From Alishewanella metallidurans (GTDB lineage: Bacteria > Pseudomonadota > Gammaproteobacteria > Enterobacterales > Alteromonadaceae): a stretch of 64,000 bases of DNA. Shown here piece by piece: positions 55,307-64,000 of the stretch (its first letter is position 1; the number at the start of each line of letters is the position of its first letter). Under the pieces are notes generated by a model that made no database searches, was not told where the DNA came from, and worked only from the letters and a program-made list of their open reading frames with translations. Position numbers and translations under genes: made by a program. The stretch is from NCBI RefSeq assembly GCF_036983985.1, contig NZ_JALAHQ010000006.1:62001-126000 (forward strand). Direction: 5' to 3'.

Positions 55307-56758
55307 ATGCAATACCGCTCGATAATCCGGATCTTAGGTTTGCTGATCGCCATCTTTAGTATCAGCATGGTGCCTCCGGCATTTGTTGCATACTGGTATA
55401 AGGATGGTGCCGGCGTACCTTTTTTGCTGTCGTTTGTACTTTGTGTGTTTATCGGCTTTTTAATTTGGTATCCCAATCGCCAACATAAAGCCGAGTTAAA
55501 AGTACGAGATGGTTTTTTAATTGTCGCCTTATTTTGGATCGTGCTAGGCGCCGCTGGGGCGATGCCGTTCTTATTAGCCAGCAACCTGCAACTGAGTTTA
55601 GCCAGCGCGATGTTTGAAGCGTTTTCTGGTTTAACCACTACCGGTGCCACCGTTTTAACCGGTATCGAGTTTTTACCCAAAGCTATTTTATATTATCGCG
55701 CGCAACTGCAATGGCTCGGTGGTATGGGTATTATTGTACTGGCGGTAGCAATATTGCCAATGTTAGGTGTGGGCGGCATGCAGCTGTATCGGGCGGAAAC
55801 GCCAGGGCCGGTAAAAGACAACAAGATGACACCGCGCATTGCCGATACCGCTAAACACCTGTGGTATATCTATTTAGCGCTAACATTAAGCTGTACACTG
55901 GCGTTTTTTCTTGCTGGTATGAACTGGTTTGACGCTATTTGCCATGCGTTTGCTACTATCGCTATCGGTGGTTTTTCTACTTATGATGCCAGTGTTGGTC
56001 ATTTTCAAAGCCCTTTAATTAACGGCATTTGTGTCGTGTTTTTGCTGCTAAGCGCGGTTAACTTTCCGCTACACTTTGCTGCGATACGAGGTAAAAGCGT
56101 TAGCACCTATTTTCGTGATCCAGAATTTAAAGCCTTTTTAGCTATCCAAGCTACAATTATATTTATTTGCTTTGCAACCTTACTATCTACCAATGTGTAT
56201 AGCAGTGCGGGCGAAGCGTTCGATCAAGCTGCTTTTCAGGCGGTGTCTATTGGCACAACCGCAGGGTTTACTACGGCTAACTTTTCCGCGTGGCCACTAT
56301 TCTTACCAATTTTACTGATGTTTTCTAGTTTTATTGGCGGCTGCGCTGGGTCCACCGGTGGTGGCTTAAAAGTAGTCCGAGTATTGTTATTGTTTTTACA
56401 GGGCAAACGCGAGTTAAATCGACTGATTCATCCGCGGGCGGTATATGCAATAAAGTTAGGCCGACGGCAGGTTGCTGATCGTATTGTTGAGGCGGTGTGG
56501 GGATTTTTCGCTGCTTATGCTTTAGTGTTTTTAGTTATTATGTTGTTATTGTTGCTTACTGGGTTAGATAACATTACTGCTTTTACGGCAACGGCGGCCT
56601 GTTTAAATAACTTAGGCCCAGGTCTGGGTGAGGTTGCAGCCAACTTTGGTAGTATTCCCGACGCTAGCAAATGGTTACTCGTTGCTGCCATGGTATTTGG
56701 TCGGCTGGAAGTATTTACCTTGTTGGTGCTATTTACGCCAGCATTTTGGAAAGATTAA
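55307..56758 (+). CDS. trkH: Trk potassium uptake system membrane subunit TrkH
   Basis: The protein has 483 residues with the four M1-P-M2 repeats of Trk/Ktr channels. The pore segments are FSGLTTTGATVL, FATIAIGGFSTYD, SIGTTAGFTTANF and ACLNNLGPGLGEV, each with the selectivity glycine. FIGGCAGSTGGGLKVVRVLLL is diagnostic. It works with TrkA, encoded at 58-60 kb but separated here by the fulvocin-like cassette. Confidence 0.96.
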   Translation: MQYRSIIRILGLLIAIFSISMVPPAFVAYWYKDGAGVPFLLSFVLCVFIGFLIWYPNRQHKAELKVRDGFLIVALFWIVLGAAGAMPFLLASNLQLSLASAMFEAFSGLTTTGATVLTGIEFLPKAILYYRAQLQWLGGMGIIVLAVAILPMLGVGGMQLYRAETPGPVKDNKMTPRIADTAKHLWYIYLALTLSCTLAFFLAGMNWFDAICHAFATIAIGGFSTYDASVGHFQSPLINGICVVFLLLSAVNFPLHFAAIRGKSVSTYFRDPEFKAFLAIQATIIFICFATLLSTNVYSSAGEAFDQAAFQAVSIGTTAGFTTANFSAWPLFLPILLMFSSFIGGCAGSTGGGLKVVRVLLLFLQGKRELNRLIHPRAVYAIKLGRRQVADRIVEAVWGFFAAYALVFLVIMLLLLLTGLDNITAFTATAACLNNLGPGLGEVAANFGSIPDASKWLLVAAMVFGRLEVFTLLVLFTPAFWKD

Positions 56759-56766
56759 GTCGTCGT

Positions 56767-56795
56767 TTGACAAAATTATATTAGCAGTCTAATTT
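56767..56795 (+). promoter_or_regulatory. Promoter of the fulvocin-like cassette
   Basis: TTGACA (56767-56772), a perfect -35, is 17 bases from TAATTT (56790-56795). The start point would be near 56802, leaving a leader of about 20 bases before the ATG at 56824. Confidence 0.6.
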
Positions 56796-56823
56796 TAGTG
56801 AAATGCTAAATTTGGATTAAATT

Positions 56824-57444
56824 ATGAGAAATTTATTGTTTATTTTGTTTGTTTTTTGTTGCTTTAATGCGTGATCAATGAATAAGTGTCTTGATAAAGA
56901 CATTTCTCCTAATGTAGAAAATACAATTAATATTGTGCTAAATAATATAGATAATGAAATTTTCATATTGGAATATTTATCAGATATTCCTGAGTTAGAG
57001 CAGAAAAAAGTATTCATAAATCTCAACTCTAAAAACAGATCAAAATTATGGCTTGCTCATTTAAATAGAGAAATGAATACGGCGGTTCTTAATAAATTTC
57101 AGTATGAAACCTTTTCAGAGGTTATTTCTTTTGCAAGGGATCATCTTAATTTTGACGACACGGCTCCAGATCACGCAATTGAAAAAATAACGTATCTGTA
57201 TAATAAGATAAATAAATATTTTACCCGAGCGGATGCAGCTAAGTATTTTGCAAGTTTCAGTTCTTCATCTACTGATGGAGTTGCAGAAAAACAAGGAGCT
57301 GGTTGTGCGTGTAATAAAGCCGTAGATTTTTGCTATATTTATGGTCCTTGCAGTTCAGGTAATTGTGCTACTTCTTCCTTGGGTTGTGGCCTGCTTTGGT
57401 TAGGTAGTTGCAACGGTCTTTGCTCGCATATGATGGAACCATAG
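56824..57444 (+). pseudogene. Fulvocin C-like bacteriocin precursor, signal sequence interrupted by TGA
   Basis: From the ATG at 56824 (GGA seven bases upstream) the frame reads MRNLLFILFVFCCFNA, then TGA at 56872-56874, then continues open from 56875 to the stop at 57442-57444. The part from the internal ATG 56878 (188 residues, no ribosome-binding site) is a charged helical region followed by a C-terminal eight-cysteine domain (Cys143, 145, 152, 158, 163, 170, 178, 182). Its spacing and the motifs C-x-C, DFC, GCG and CNG match myxobacterial fulvocin C as I remember it. TGA falls where a lipobox cysteine would be (FNA-stop). The gene is AT-rich and foreign-looking. A nonsense mutation is simplest; recoding or leaderless use of the internal ATG are alternatives. 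Confidence 0.65.
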
Positions 57445-57446
57445 AA

Positions 57447-58316
57447 ATGAAGATATATATTATAGCTATAATATTAACGACAGTTTCTATATTACTTGGT
57501 GCGATAGGTAGCTTAGTGCAAGCCCCTGTTGTATTTTTAATTTATTTTGTATTTATATATTTTAATAATAAACCTTTTATAAAGAATTTTTTTATAGGTG
57601 TAATGCCTTTTTTTATAATCGTATTCTTTGCTATGTACCTCCAAAATCACTATGCGGGGCTGGTTATTTTGTTTTCATCTGTCTTGGGGGCTACTGCGGG
57701 CTATTTATGTGCCAAGTTATCGCAATATAAGGCCATATTATTTGTAGTTACTTCTGTGGGTGGTGCATTATTAATCACCATTTCAAACAATACTTGGGTG
57801 AGTAATTATAGTATGGCCGGTGGCGTCTCAGAGAGAAATATTTCTTTGGGGGATGTTATTCATATAAATGATCCTGAAGAGTACACGCCTAAATTTAGTA
57901 ATGGATATAGCATTGTTCAGTTATGGACTATTGATTGCGGCTCCTGCAGGACGTCATTTCCTTTCTGGGAACAGGTAAAAACTTGCGCTGAAAAATCTGA
58001 TGATATTGACTTTAGAAGCTTGCATTTACCCAGTAACCATCTGGGCGAGAAGTATTTTGCAGAGGCAGAGTCTATTCTTAAAAATTACCGTTTGAATTCG
58101 GCAAGTAATATTTATTTAAATAAAGACGATAGCGTAAATTTAAAAGTATTAGGTCTGCATGGTGTTTCTTCATATCTCATTATGAAAAAGGACGATATTA
58201 TATTTTCTCAGCATACTATAAACATTAAAGGTAGTTTAATAAGTTCAAAAAAGACTATTGCGGATTTTTTTAGAAACATTGATCTTACTTTTTCGATATG
58301 CCTTAATGGCCATTAG
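57447..58316 (+). CDS. Membrane protein with C-terminal thioredoxin-like CGSC domain
   Basis: The protein has 289 residues from the ATG at 57447, two bases after the bacteriocin-like gene; an earlier in-frame start at 57408 lies inside that gene. Four or five membrane helices fill about residues 2-115. The outside domain has WTIDCGSCRTSFPFW, a WxxxCxxC thioredoxin/TlpA-type site (Cys164, Cys167), and a following LHLPSNH and HGVSSYLIM, where the cis-Pro is replaced by Ser. It probably oxidises or isomerises disulfides of the eight-cysteine product. A role in immunity or export cannot be excluded. It is AT-rich like its partner. Confidence 0.75.
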   Translation: MKIYIIAIILTTVSILLGAIGSLVQAPVVFLIYFVFIYFNNKPFIKNFFIGVMPFFIIVFFAMYLQNHYAGLVILFSSVLGATAGYLCAKLSQYKAILFVVTSVGGALLITISNNTWVSNYSMAGGVSERNISLGDVIHINDPEEYTPKFSNGYSIVQLWTIDCGSCRTSFPFWEQVKTCAEKSDDIDFRSLHLPSNHLGEKYFAEAESILKNYRLNSASNIYLNKDDSVNLKVLGLHGVSSYLIMKKDDIIFSQHTINIKGSLISSKKTIADFFRNIDLTFSICLNGH

Positions 58317-58317
58317 T

Positions 58318-59694
58318 TTAAATAAAAATCGCACTAACTTGAAATAGCTTTTCTACTTCAACAATGTGCTTTTTGTCGACCATAAATAAAATAACATGAT
58401 CGTTGGTTTCTATAATCATGCTATTGCTGGCTATTAACACCTCATCACCACGCACTATGGCGCCAATAGCTGTACCCGGTGGTAGTTTAAGCGCGCCAAT
58501 GGCTTTGCCTACTACCTTACTGGTGCTGCTATCACCATGCGCTATAGCTTCAATCGCTTCTGCTGCGCCGCGTCTTAGTGAATGCACGTTTACAATGTCG
58601 CCACGGCGAATGTGAGTAAGCAACGCCGAAATGGTCGCTTGCTGTGGTGATATGGCAATATCTATTTCGCCGCCTTGCAATAAATCAACATAGGCACTGC
58701 GTTTAATTAGCACCATGGTTTTTTGCGCCCCCATACGTTTAGCTAACATGGCAGACATAATGTTGGCTTCGTCATCGTTAGTAACCGCAATGAAAACATC
58801 AACTTGCTCGATACTTTCTTCTTCTAACAATTCAGGATCTGAGGCATCGCCAACATAAACTACGGTGTTATCTAGCGCGCTAGACAAAAATTCGGCGCGT
58901 TCTTTACCGCGTTCAATTAGCTTAACGTTGTGGGTTTTCTCTAACGCACGAGCTAAACCAAAGCCAACGTTACCGCCGCCGGCAATCATAATGCGCCGGT
59001 AACTGCGCTCTAATTTTTGTAGTTCACTCATTACCGCGCGAATGTGCTTGGTTGCTGCGACAAAAAATACTTCATCGTCAGCTTCAATGATGGTGGTACC
59101 AATGGGCCGAATAGCATGGCCGCGTCGGTAAATAGTCGCAACCCGGGTTTCTATATTTGGCATGTGCTGTTTTAATGCCGACAACGCATGGCCGACCAAT
59201 AAGCCGCCATAATAGGCTTTTACCGCGACTAAGCTAACTTTGCCGCCGGCAAATTCTACTACCTGCAGTGCGCCTGGGTAATCAATAAGACGACGAATAT
59301 AATTAGTAACTAAAGCTTCTGGGGCAATAAAGTGATCTACTGGCATATCGTCTTTATGAAACAATTGCTCACGGTACTTTAGATATTGATTGGTACGAAT
59401 GCGGGCAATTTTAAGCGGCGTATTGAAGATACTATAAGCAACCTGGCAAGCAACGATATTAACCTCGTCGCTGTTGGTTACGGCCACAATCATATCGGCA
59501 TCTTCTGCGCCGGCCTTTCTCAACACATCAGGGTGAGAGCTATGGCCGTGCACCACCTGTAAATCAAAACGATCTTGCAGGGCGCGCAGTTTGTCTGCGT
59601 CAATATCAACCACAGTAATGTCGTTTTGTTCTCCTACCAAGTTTTCCGCCAACGTGGCGCCAACTTGGCCTGCACCTAAGATAATAATCTTCAT
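58318..59694 (-). CDS. trkA: Trk potassium uptake system NAD-binding subunit TrkA
   Basis: The protein has 458 residues: two RCK halves, each with a Rossmann motif (ILGAGQVGATLAENL at the start and IAGGGNVGFGLARAL in the second half) and a TrkA-C domain. It regulates TrkH from the cytoplasm. It follows rsmB by 29 bases, in the usual def-fmt-rsmB-trkA order. Confidence 0.97.
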   Translation of the reverse strand: MKIIILGAGQVGATLAENLVGEQNDITVVDIDADKLRALQDRFDLQVVHGHSSHPDVLRKAGAEDADMIVAVTNSDEVNIVACQVAYSIFNTPLKIARIRTNQYLKYREQLFHKDDMPVDHFIAPEALVTNYIRRLIDYPGALQVVEFAGGKVSLVAVKAYYGGLLVGHALSALKQHMPNIETRVATIYRRGHAIRPIGTTIIEADDEVFFVAATKHIRAVMSELQKLERSYRRIMIAGGGNVGFGLARALEKTHNVKLIERGKERAEFLSSALDNTVVYVGDASDPELLEEESIEQVDVFIAVTNDDEANIMSAMLAKRMGAQKTMVLIKRSAYVDLLQGGEIDIAISPQQATISALLTHIRRGDIVNVHSLRRGAAEAIEAIAHGDSSTSKVVGKAIGALKLPPGTAIGAIVRGDEVLIASNSMIIETNDHVILFMVDKKHIVEVEKLFQVSAIFI

Positions 59695-59723
59695 GCTTGC
59701 TCGCTATAGTTAACCACAGTGTC

Positions 59724-61028
59724 TTAATTTGCTGCTTTTAGCAGCCTAGCATAGAAGAAGCCGTCCATATCTTGCTCGCCAGGCAACAACTGCCAACCGT
59801 GCGGCTGCTCAGGGCTTTGCTGAGGCAATAGATCTAGCGTTGCATCGTTATTCTGTTGCAGAAACTGCGTTATTTGCGCGCTGTTTTCTTGTGGTAACAC
59901 GCTGCAGGTGGCGTACAGTAGAATGCCACCTGGTGCTAATAACACCCAGCATTGTTGTAGTATACGCTGTTGCAGCTCAGCAAGTGCCGCGATGTCGGCT
60001 TTTTTCCTTAACCAACGAATATCGGGATGGCGTCTTATCACACCGCTAGCCGAGCAAGGCACATCTAATAAAATACGGTCAAATAGCTGGCCTTGCCACC
60101 AGCTATCTGGCGCACTTGCATCGGCAGCTATCACTTTGGCAGTTAAACCCAAGCGGGCTAAATTTTCATGCACGCGCAGTAAGCGTTTGGGTTCTTTATC
60201 TAAAGCAGTTACTTCTGCCTGAGGTGCCAGTTCAAGAATATTACAGGTTTTACCGCCCGGTGCGCAGCAAGCATCTAAAATGCGCTGGCCGTCGCTAACT
60301 TGCAGTAAGCTGGCCGCGTATTGTGCTGCGCCATCTTGCACTGAAAACCAACCCTCGGCATAGCCGGGTAAAGTAGTAACATCTTGCGCTTGTGTTAGCT
60401 TAATCGCGGCAGGTAAATCGGCAACCGGCCGGCTGTACTCGATGCCAGTGCGAGTGAGTGCTGCGGCATAATCGGTTGGGTTAATTTTGTTTATGTTAAC
60501 CCTAAGCCATAATGGTGCTTTTTGCTGGTTTGCTTCTAATATCTGTTGCCATTGCTGCGGGTAGGCTAGCTGTAATTCTGTAATAAACCAACCTGGGTGG
60601 TTAAACTGTACTGCAAGCGGTGCGTTATCAAAGTCAAACACGGCAGGCTGTCGCTGCACATTACGCAATACGCCGTTAATAAGTTTAGTTAGCGACTGGC
60701 CTTTTAATTCACGTGCGGCATCAACAGTCTCGCTAATTGCCGCATGGTCAGGAATACGCATAAACTTTAATTGATATATACCAACATAAAGTAAAAATTG
60801 CAGCGGCCTTAGCTGTTTAATTAGCGGTTTACTCATCAGCTGATTGCAAACTGCCTCTAACTGCGGCAAGTAACGCATTACGCCAAAGCATATTTCTTGT
60901 AACAGGGCTTTATCTAACGCGTTATCTAACAATGCTTGCGCTTTGGGTAAAACGTCTGACAACGACATGCCTTGATCGACAACATCAAAACAACTTTTCG
61001 CTGCTATGGCGCGAATATTACGGCTCAT
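59724..61028 (-). CDS. rsmB: 16S rRNA (cytosine-C5) methyltransferase RsmB
   Basis: The protein has 434 residues. An N-terminal NusB-like helical domain (LPKAQALLDNALDKALLQEICFGVMRYL) precedes the methyltransferase with DACCAPGGKTCNILEL, LLDVPCSASGVIRRHPDIRWLR and ATCSVLPQENSAQI, where the last cysteine is catalytic. It modifies C967. It overlaps fmt by four bases. Confidence 0.97.
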   Translation of the reverse strand: MSRNIRAIAAKSCFDVVDQGMSLSDVLPKAQALLDNALDKALLQEICFGVMRYLPQLEAVCNQLMSKPLIKQLRPLQFLLYVGIYQLKFMRIPDHAAISETVDAARELKGQSLTKLINGVLRNVQRQPAVFDFDNAPLAVQFNHPGWFITELQLAYPQQWQQILEANQQKAPLWLRVNINKINPTDYAAALTRTGIEYSRPVADLPAAIKLTQAQDVTTLPGYAEGWFSVQDGAAQYAASLLQVSDGQRILDACCAPGGKTCNILELAPQAEVTALDKEPKRLLRVHENLARLGLTAKVIAADASAPDSWWQGQLFDRILLDVPCSASGVIRRHPDIRWLRKKADIAALAELQQRILQQCWVLLAPGGILLYATCSVLPQENSAQITQFLQQNNDATLDLLPQQSPEQPHGWQLLPGEQDMDGFFYARLLKAAN

Positions 61029-61981
61029 ATTTTATCGCCAATGATGCTGCCTAGACTAAACCAGTCGGCGCGACCATTTAAGAAATCTGCAGCTGGCATA
61101 GCTTTTTTACCTGGCGGCTGTAATTGCGTAATAATTAGTGCACCAGTGGCACAAGCAATACAAATGCCGTGCTTATCGGCGGCTAACACTGTGCCAGGTC
61201 CTGCGCTGTGTGCGGTGTCTGCTACCTTAGCTTGCCATACTTTCACGCTGCCTTGCGCCAGGTTAATGTAACTAACCGGCCAAGGGTTAAAGGCGCGAAT
61301 TTCACGTGCCAAAGCCTGAGCGTCTTTATTAAAACTTAGCTCTGCTTCGTCTTTGTGCAGCTTTTCGGCGTAGGTTGCTAAGCTATCATCTTGTGGCTGT
61401 GCGTGTTGTTGTAATGCGGGTAAATTATTTACTGCAGTTAACAAGGCTTGCGGGCCAAGTTGCGCTAATTTGTCATACAAGCTTGCACTGGTGTCGCTGG
61501 CTTCAATATTGCAACTAATTACACTTAACATGGCGCCGGTATCTAAGCCGGCGTCCATTTGCATAATAGTAATGCCAGTAATGTTATCGCCGGCCCAGAT
61601 TGCGCGTTGAATAGGTGCAGCGCCACGCCAGCGCGGAAGCAGCGAGCCGTGCACGTTAATACAACCTAGCTTGGGTATGTCTAGTGCAGCTTGCGGTAAT
61701 ATTAAGCCGTAGGCGACAACAATCATTAAATCTGCATTTAGTGCCGCTAATTCAGCCTGCGCAGCGGCCTTTTTTAACGATTTGGGCTGATACACCGCTA
61801 CGTTATGCGCTAATGCTAACTGTTTAACGGCGCTAGGTTGCAGCTGTTGGCCGCGACCAGCTGGGCGATCTGGCTGCGTATAAACGGCAACAACTTGATG
61901 ATTAGAATCTAACAACGCGTGTAAATGGCGCGCCGCAAAGTCCGGCGTGCCGGCAAAAATAATTCGCAAAGATTGACTCAC
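61025..61981 (-). CDS. fmt: Methionyl-tRNA formyltransferase
   Basis: The protein has 318 residues with FAGTPDFAARHL, the catalytic NVHGSLLPRWRGAAPIQRAI (Asn, His) and ITIMQMDAGLDTGAML. It formylates initiator Met-tRNA. It lies 12 bases after def, the usual pair. Confidence 0.97.
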   Translation of the reverse strand: MSQSLRIIFAGTPDFAARHLHALLDSNHQVVAVYTQPDRPAGRGQQLQPSAVKQLALAHNVAVYQPKSLKKAAAQAELAALNADLMIVVAYGLILPQAALDIPKLGCINVHGSLLPRWRGAAPIQRAIWAGDNITGITIMQMDAGLDTGAMLSVISCNIEASDTSASLYDKLAQLGPQALLTAVNNLPALQQHAQPQDDSLATYAEKLHKDEAELSFNKDAQALAREIRAFNPWPVSYINLAQGSVKVWQAKVADTAHSAGPGTVLAADKHGICIACATGALIITQLQPPGKKAMPAADFLNGRADWFSLGSIIGDKI

Positions 61982-61993
61982 AGTACTTCCTGA

Positions 61994-62509
61994 TTACAGC
62001 GCGTGACGCTGCGCCATTTTGGCTTCTTTTTCTAATTTTTTCCGAATACGGTCACGTTTTAATGGTGACAGGTAATCAATAAATAATTTACCAACTAAAT
62101 GGTCTAGTTCGTGCTGTAAGCAAATAGCTAATAAACCATCAGCATTAAGCTCAAACTCTTCGCCATTTTTATCTAAGGCTTTAACCGTTACTTCAGCAGC
62201 GCGGTCTACTAATGCGTAGTTTTGTGGCACCGACAAGCAGCCTTCCTCATAGCTAGTTTCACCGCTACGAGTTGAAATTACCGGGTTAATAAATACCATA
62301 GGTTCGTTACGGTCTTCAGAAATATCAATAACCACTATGCGTTGATGCACGTTAACTTGGGTTGCGGCTAAGCCAATACCGTTTTCGGCGTACATGGTAT
62401 CGAGCATGTCCGCCACTAATTGCTTAACCTCAGCCGTCACTTTATCAACCGGAGCGGCTATCGTACGGAGTCGTTCGTCTGGATAATGTAAAACATGTAA
62501 AACTGCCAT
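61994..62509 (-). CDS. def: Peptide deformylase
   Basis: The protein has 171 residues with all three motifs: GIGLAATQV, EEGCLSVP (metal Cys) and QHELDHLVGKLF (His-Glu-His). It removes formyl groups from new proteins, acting with the fmt product. It starts the leftward def-fmt-rsmB-trkA operon, divergent from the LysM gene. Confidence 0.97.
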   Translation of the reverse strand: MAVLHVLHYPDERLRTIAAPVDKVTAEVKQLVADMLDTMYAENGIGLAATQVNVHQRIVVIDISEDRNEPMVFINPVISTRSGETSYEEGCLSVPQNYALVDRAAEVTVKALDKNGEEFELNADGLLAICLQHELDHLVGKLFIDYLSPLKRDRIRKKLEKEAKMAQRHAL

Positions 62510-62632
62510 AATACCTACAAAAATATGCTTTGTTTCAGGGGTTGTGATATGTTTTAATTTTAGCCATTAATATGCTGTATGAACAGCTTAGTGTACAATA
62601 ATTACAATAAGATATAGCTCAAGGATGCAGGC

Positions 62633-63742
62633 ATGCTGAAAAAATTTGCAATTTTGGTCACTCTTATCATTATGAGTGGCTTTTTTAATGTATTGGCGGA
62701 CGTGCTAAAAATTCGCAATGATGCTCCTGCGAGCTATGTCGTTAAAAAAGGCGATACGTTATGGGATATTTCAGCCCTATATTTAAATGAGCCTTGGTTA
62801 TGGCCACAATTGTGGCAAATGAACCCGCAAATTGATAATCCACATTTAATTTACCCTGGCGACACACTTACGTTAACTTACGATGCGCAAGGCAGACCGC
62901 GTTTGATGGTTAACGAAAATGCAAAACGCTTATCGCCCGGTATTCGCAAAACGATGAAGGGTGGCGAGGCTGTAAGTACATTGCCATTAAGCATGATTCG
63001 TCATTACTTAACTTTTGAGCAGGCGCTTAGCGAAGAGAAAATTGCTGCGTTGCCTTATGTTTTAGGCTCAAATGCTAACGTAAAAAATTCAGTTGGTGAC
63101 CACACTATTTATACTAAAGGTGTTTTGGAACCGGGTGCATCATACGGCGTTTATCGCAAAGGTAAGCCTTATATCGACTTAGAAACGGGTGACTTATTAG
63201 GTTACGAAACTACGCTAGTTGCAACCGCTCGGGCATTTCGTGCGGGTCGTGATGCTACCGACAGCACGCCAATCGAGGCGGCATCGCTAAAAGTATTAAG
63301 CGTTAAACGCGAGATTAAGCAGGGTGATAGAGTTATGCCTGCATTAGATGGTCAAGCATTGCCCGCGTTTTTTGTGATGCAAAAGCCAGAGTTTGAAATT
63401 AACGGTACTATTATAGACACAACGTCAAATCTGCGAGAATTTTCTAAATGGGACATTGTGGTATTAAACCGCGGTAGCTTAAATGAGCTAAAGCCAGGTC
63501 ATATGCTGGGCATTTATCGTAACTCGCCAACGGTTATTGATGGCAAAAATGGCCCTGTTTATGTTGAAGATGCCACTAAATTACAAAAAATGTTCAAAAA
63601 TTTTGGCGATGATACTATCGCGTTACCACGAGAAAAAGTCGGCGAGCTAATGGTGTTTAAAGTATCTGAGAATGTTAGCTTTGGTATTGTTACTAAAACT
63701 CAACAGCCAATTCGTGTAGGCGATACTATAGCAAACCTGTAA
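62633..63742 (+). CDS. Secreted LysM-domain protein
   Basis: The protein has 369 residues. A signal peptide (cleavage after NVLA) is followed by one LysM domain (SYVVKKGDTLWDISALYLNEPWLWPQLWQMNPQIDNPHLIYPGDTLTL, about residues 32-80), which binds peptidoglycan. The rest, about 270 residues, has repeated beta-strand-like segments with no enzymatic motif. It lies between def and dprA, the conserved place of this family in many gammaproteobacteria. It may assist cell-wall metabolism. Confidence 0.88.
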   Translation: MLKKFAILVTLIIMSGFFNVLADVLKIRNDAPASYVVKKGDTLWDISALYLNEPWLWPQLWQMNPQIDNPHLIYPGDTLTLTYDAQGRPRLMVNENAKRLSPGIRKTMKGGEAVSTLPLSMIRHYLTFEQALSEEKIAALPYVLGSNANVKNSVGDHTIYTKGVLEPGASYGVYRKGKPYIDLETGDLLGYETTLVATARAFRAGRDATDSTPIEAASLKVLSVKREIKQGDRVMPALDGQALPAFFVMQKPEFEINGTIIDTTSNLREFSKWDIVVLNRGSLNELKPGHMLGIYRNSPTVIDGKNGPVYVEDATKLQKMFKNFGDDTIALPREKVGELMVFKVSENVSFGIVTKTQQPIRVGDTIANL

Positions 63743-63765
63743 CCTGCTTTATGGAGCCAGTTTTT

Positions 63766-64000
63766 ATGGATGATATCCGAAACTGGCTCGCTTTAGCCTC
63801 TGTGCATGGCCTAGATGGCTTGAAGTTCCAGCGTCTTAGCGAGCAAATTTCTGTGGCTGAGTTGGTAAAACAACCCGCCAGCATTTTACGCAATATCGGC
63901 TTTACTGAGCGCCAAGCCCATATTTTGGCATACGAAGCGCAAGATAAAGCTGACTATGCACTGTCGTGGCTTAATCAAGCCTGTAATCACCATATACTTA
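63766..64000 (+). CDS. dprA: DNA processing protein DprA (partial, runs off the window)
   Basis: The first 78 residues are visible: MDDIRNWLALASVHGLDGLKFQRL and further a helical SAM-like domain (ELVKQPASILRNIGFTERQAHIL), typical of the DprA N-terminus. The start at 63766 has GGAG about ten bases upstream; an in-frame ATG at 63751 is an alternative. The Rossmann part lies outside the window. It is encoded after the LysM gene as in many relatives, and loads RecA on incoming DNA. Confidence 0.85.
   Translation, partial: MDDIRNWLALASVHGLDGLKFQRLSEQISVAELVKQPASILRNIGFTERQAHILAYEAQDKADYALSWLNQACNHHIL

Noticed and set aside
56872..56905. TGA as a selenocysteine codon with SECIS stem
   Set aside because: The stem loop is GATA, without the GGU feature of bacterial SECIS loops, and no selenium genes are in the window; kept only as an option under the TGA finding.
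61298..61315. TTTCACGTG sequence in fmt resembling parS
   Set aside because: Only about 11 of 16 positions agree, and the right half (CCAAAG) lacks the GAAAC arm.

Overview
The window is the replication-origin region of a gammaproteobacterial chromosome. Gene order and protein character suggest an Alteromonadales-type marine or freshwater relative of Rheinheimera, Alishewanella or Arsukibacterium. This placement is inferred from protein resemblance and synteny; no database search was run. oriC lies at about 20.96-21.32 kb between mnmG and mioC. It carries DnaA boxes, dense GATC sites and an AT-rich unwinding region. Almost everything around it is core chromosome.

Layout. 1-2.6 kb: the end of a divergent export locus, with an HlyD-type adaptor (cut by the window edge) and an outer-membrane TolC-like protein fused to a GH18-like barrel. 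2.9-6.9 kb: a probably iron-regulated membrane flavodoxin reductase, a YceB-like lipoprotein and a dicarboxylate-type symporter. 7-21 kb, minus strand: glmU, an isolated AT-rich orphan gene on the plus strand, the complete atpIBEFHAGDC operon, parB-parA, rsmG and mnmG. 21-30.8 kb: oriC, mioC, a DeaD-type helicase, a secreted M1 peptidase with partner, a thioredoxin 2, a PEBP protein, a MetJ-regulated metY and a broken lipoprotein metallopeptidase. 30.9-44.3 kb: the dnaA region, with mnmE-yidC-yidD-rnpA-rpmH leftward and dnaA-dnaN-recF-gyrB then glyQ-glyS rightward. 44.3-48.4 kb: signalling genes (diguanylate cyclase, double receiver, GAF), a small self-regulated membrane protein/XRE pair, an Excalibur protein and a TusA-like protein. 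48.5-58.3 kb: fadBA, a lytic transglycosylase, pepQ and trkH, followed by a small AT-rich cassette resembling a fulvocin C-type bacteriocin system. 58.3-64 kb: trkA, rsmB, fmt and def leftward, then a LysM protein and the start of dprA.

The core genes form a replication, segregation and energy block. ParA and ParB are encoded at 16.6-18.3 kb, and three parS-like sites lie at 5.56, 38.16 and 38.81 kb, two of them inside recF. The AtpI start is behind its own promoter, and its ribosome-binding site can pair into a hairpin.

The most unusual element is the cassette at 56.77-58.32 kb, between trkH and trkA. A promoter and ribosome-binding site lead into a short lipoprotein-type signal sequence that is interrupted by TGA exactly where the lipobox cysteine would be. 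The same frame then continues into a protein whose C-terminus has the eight-cysteine pattern of fulvocin C. Two bases downstream is a membrane protein with a thioredoxin-like CGSC domain. Other notable items are the TolC-GH18-like fusion, a Fur-box promoter followed after about 100 bases by a terminator hairpin, and three operators spaced exactly 21 bp ahead of the XRE pair. No rRNA, tRNA, CRISPR array or insertion sequence was recognised.
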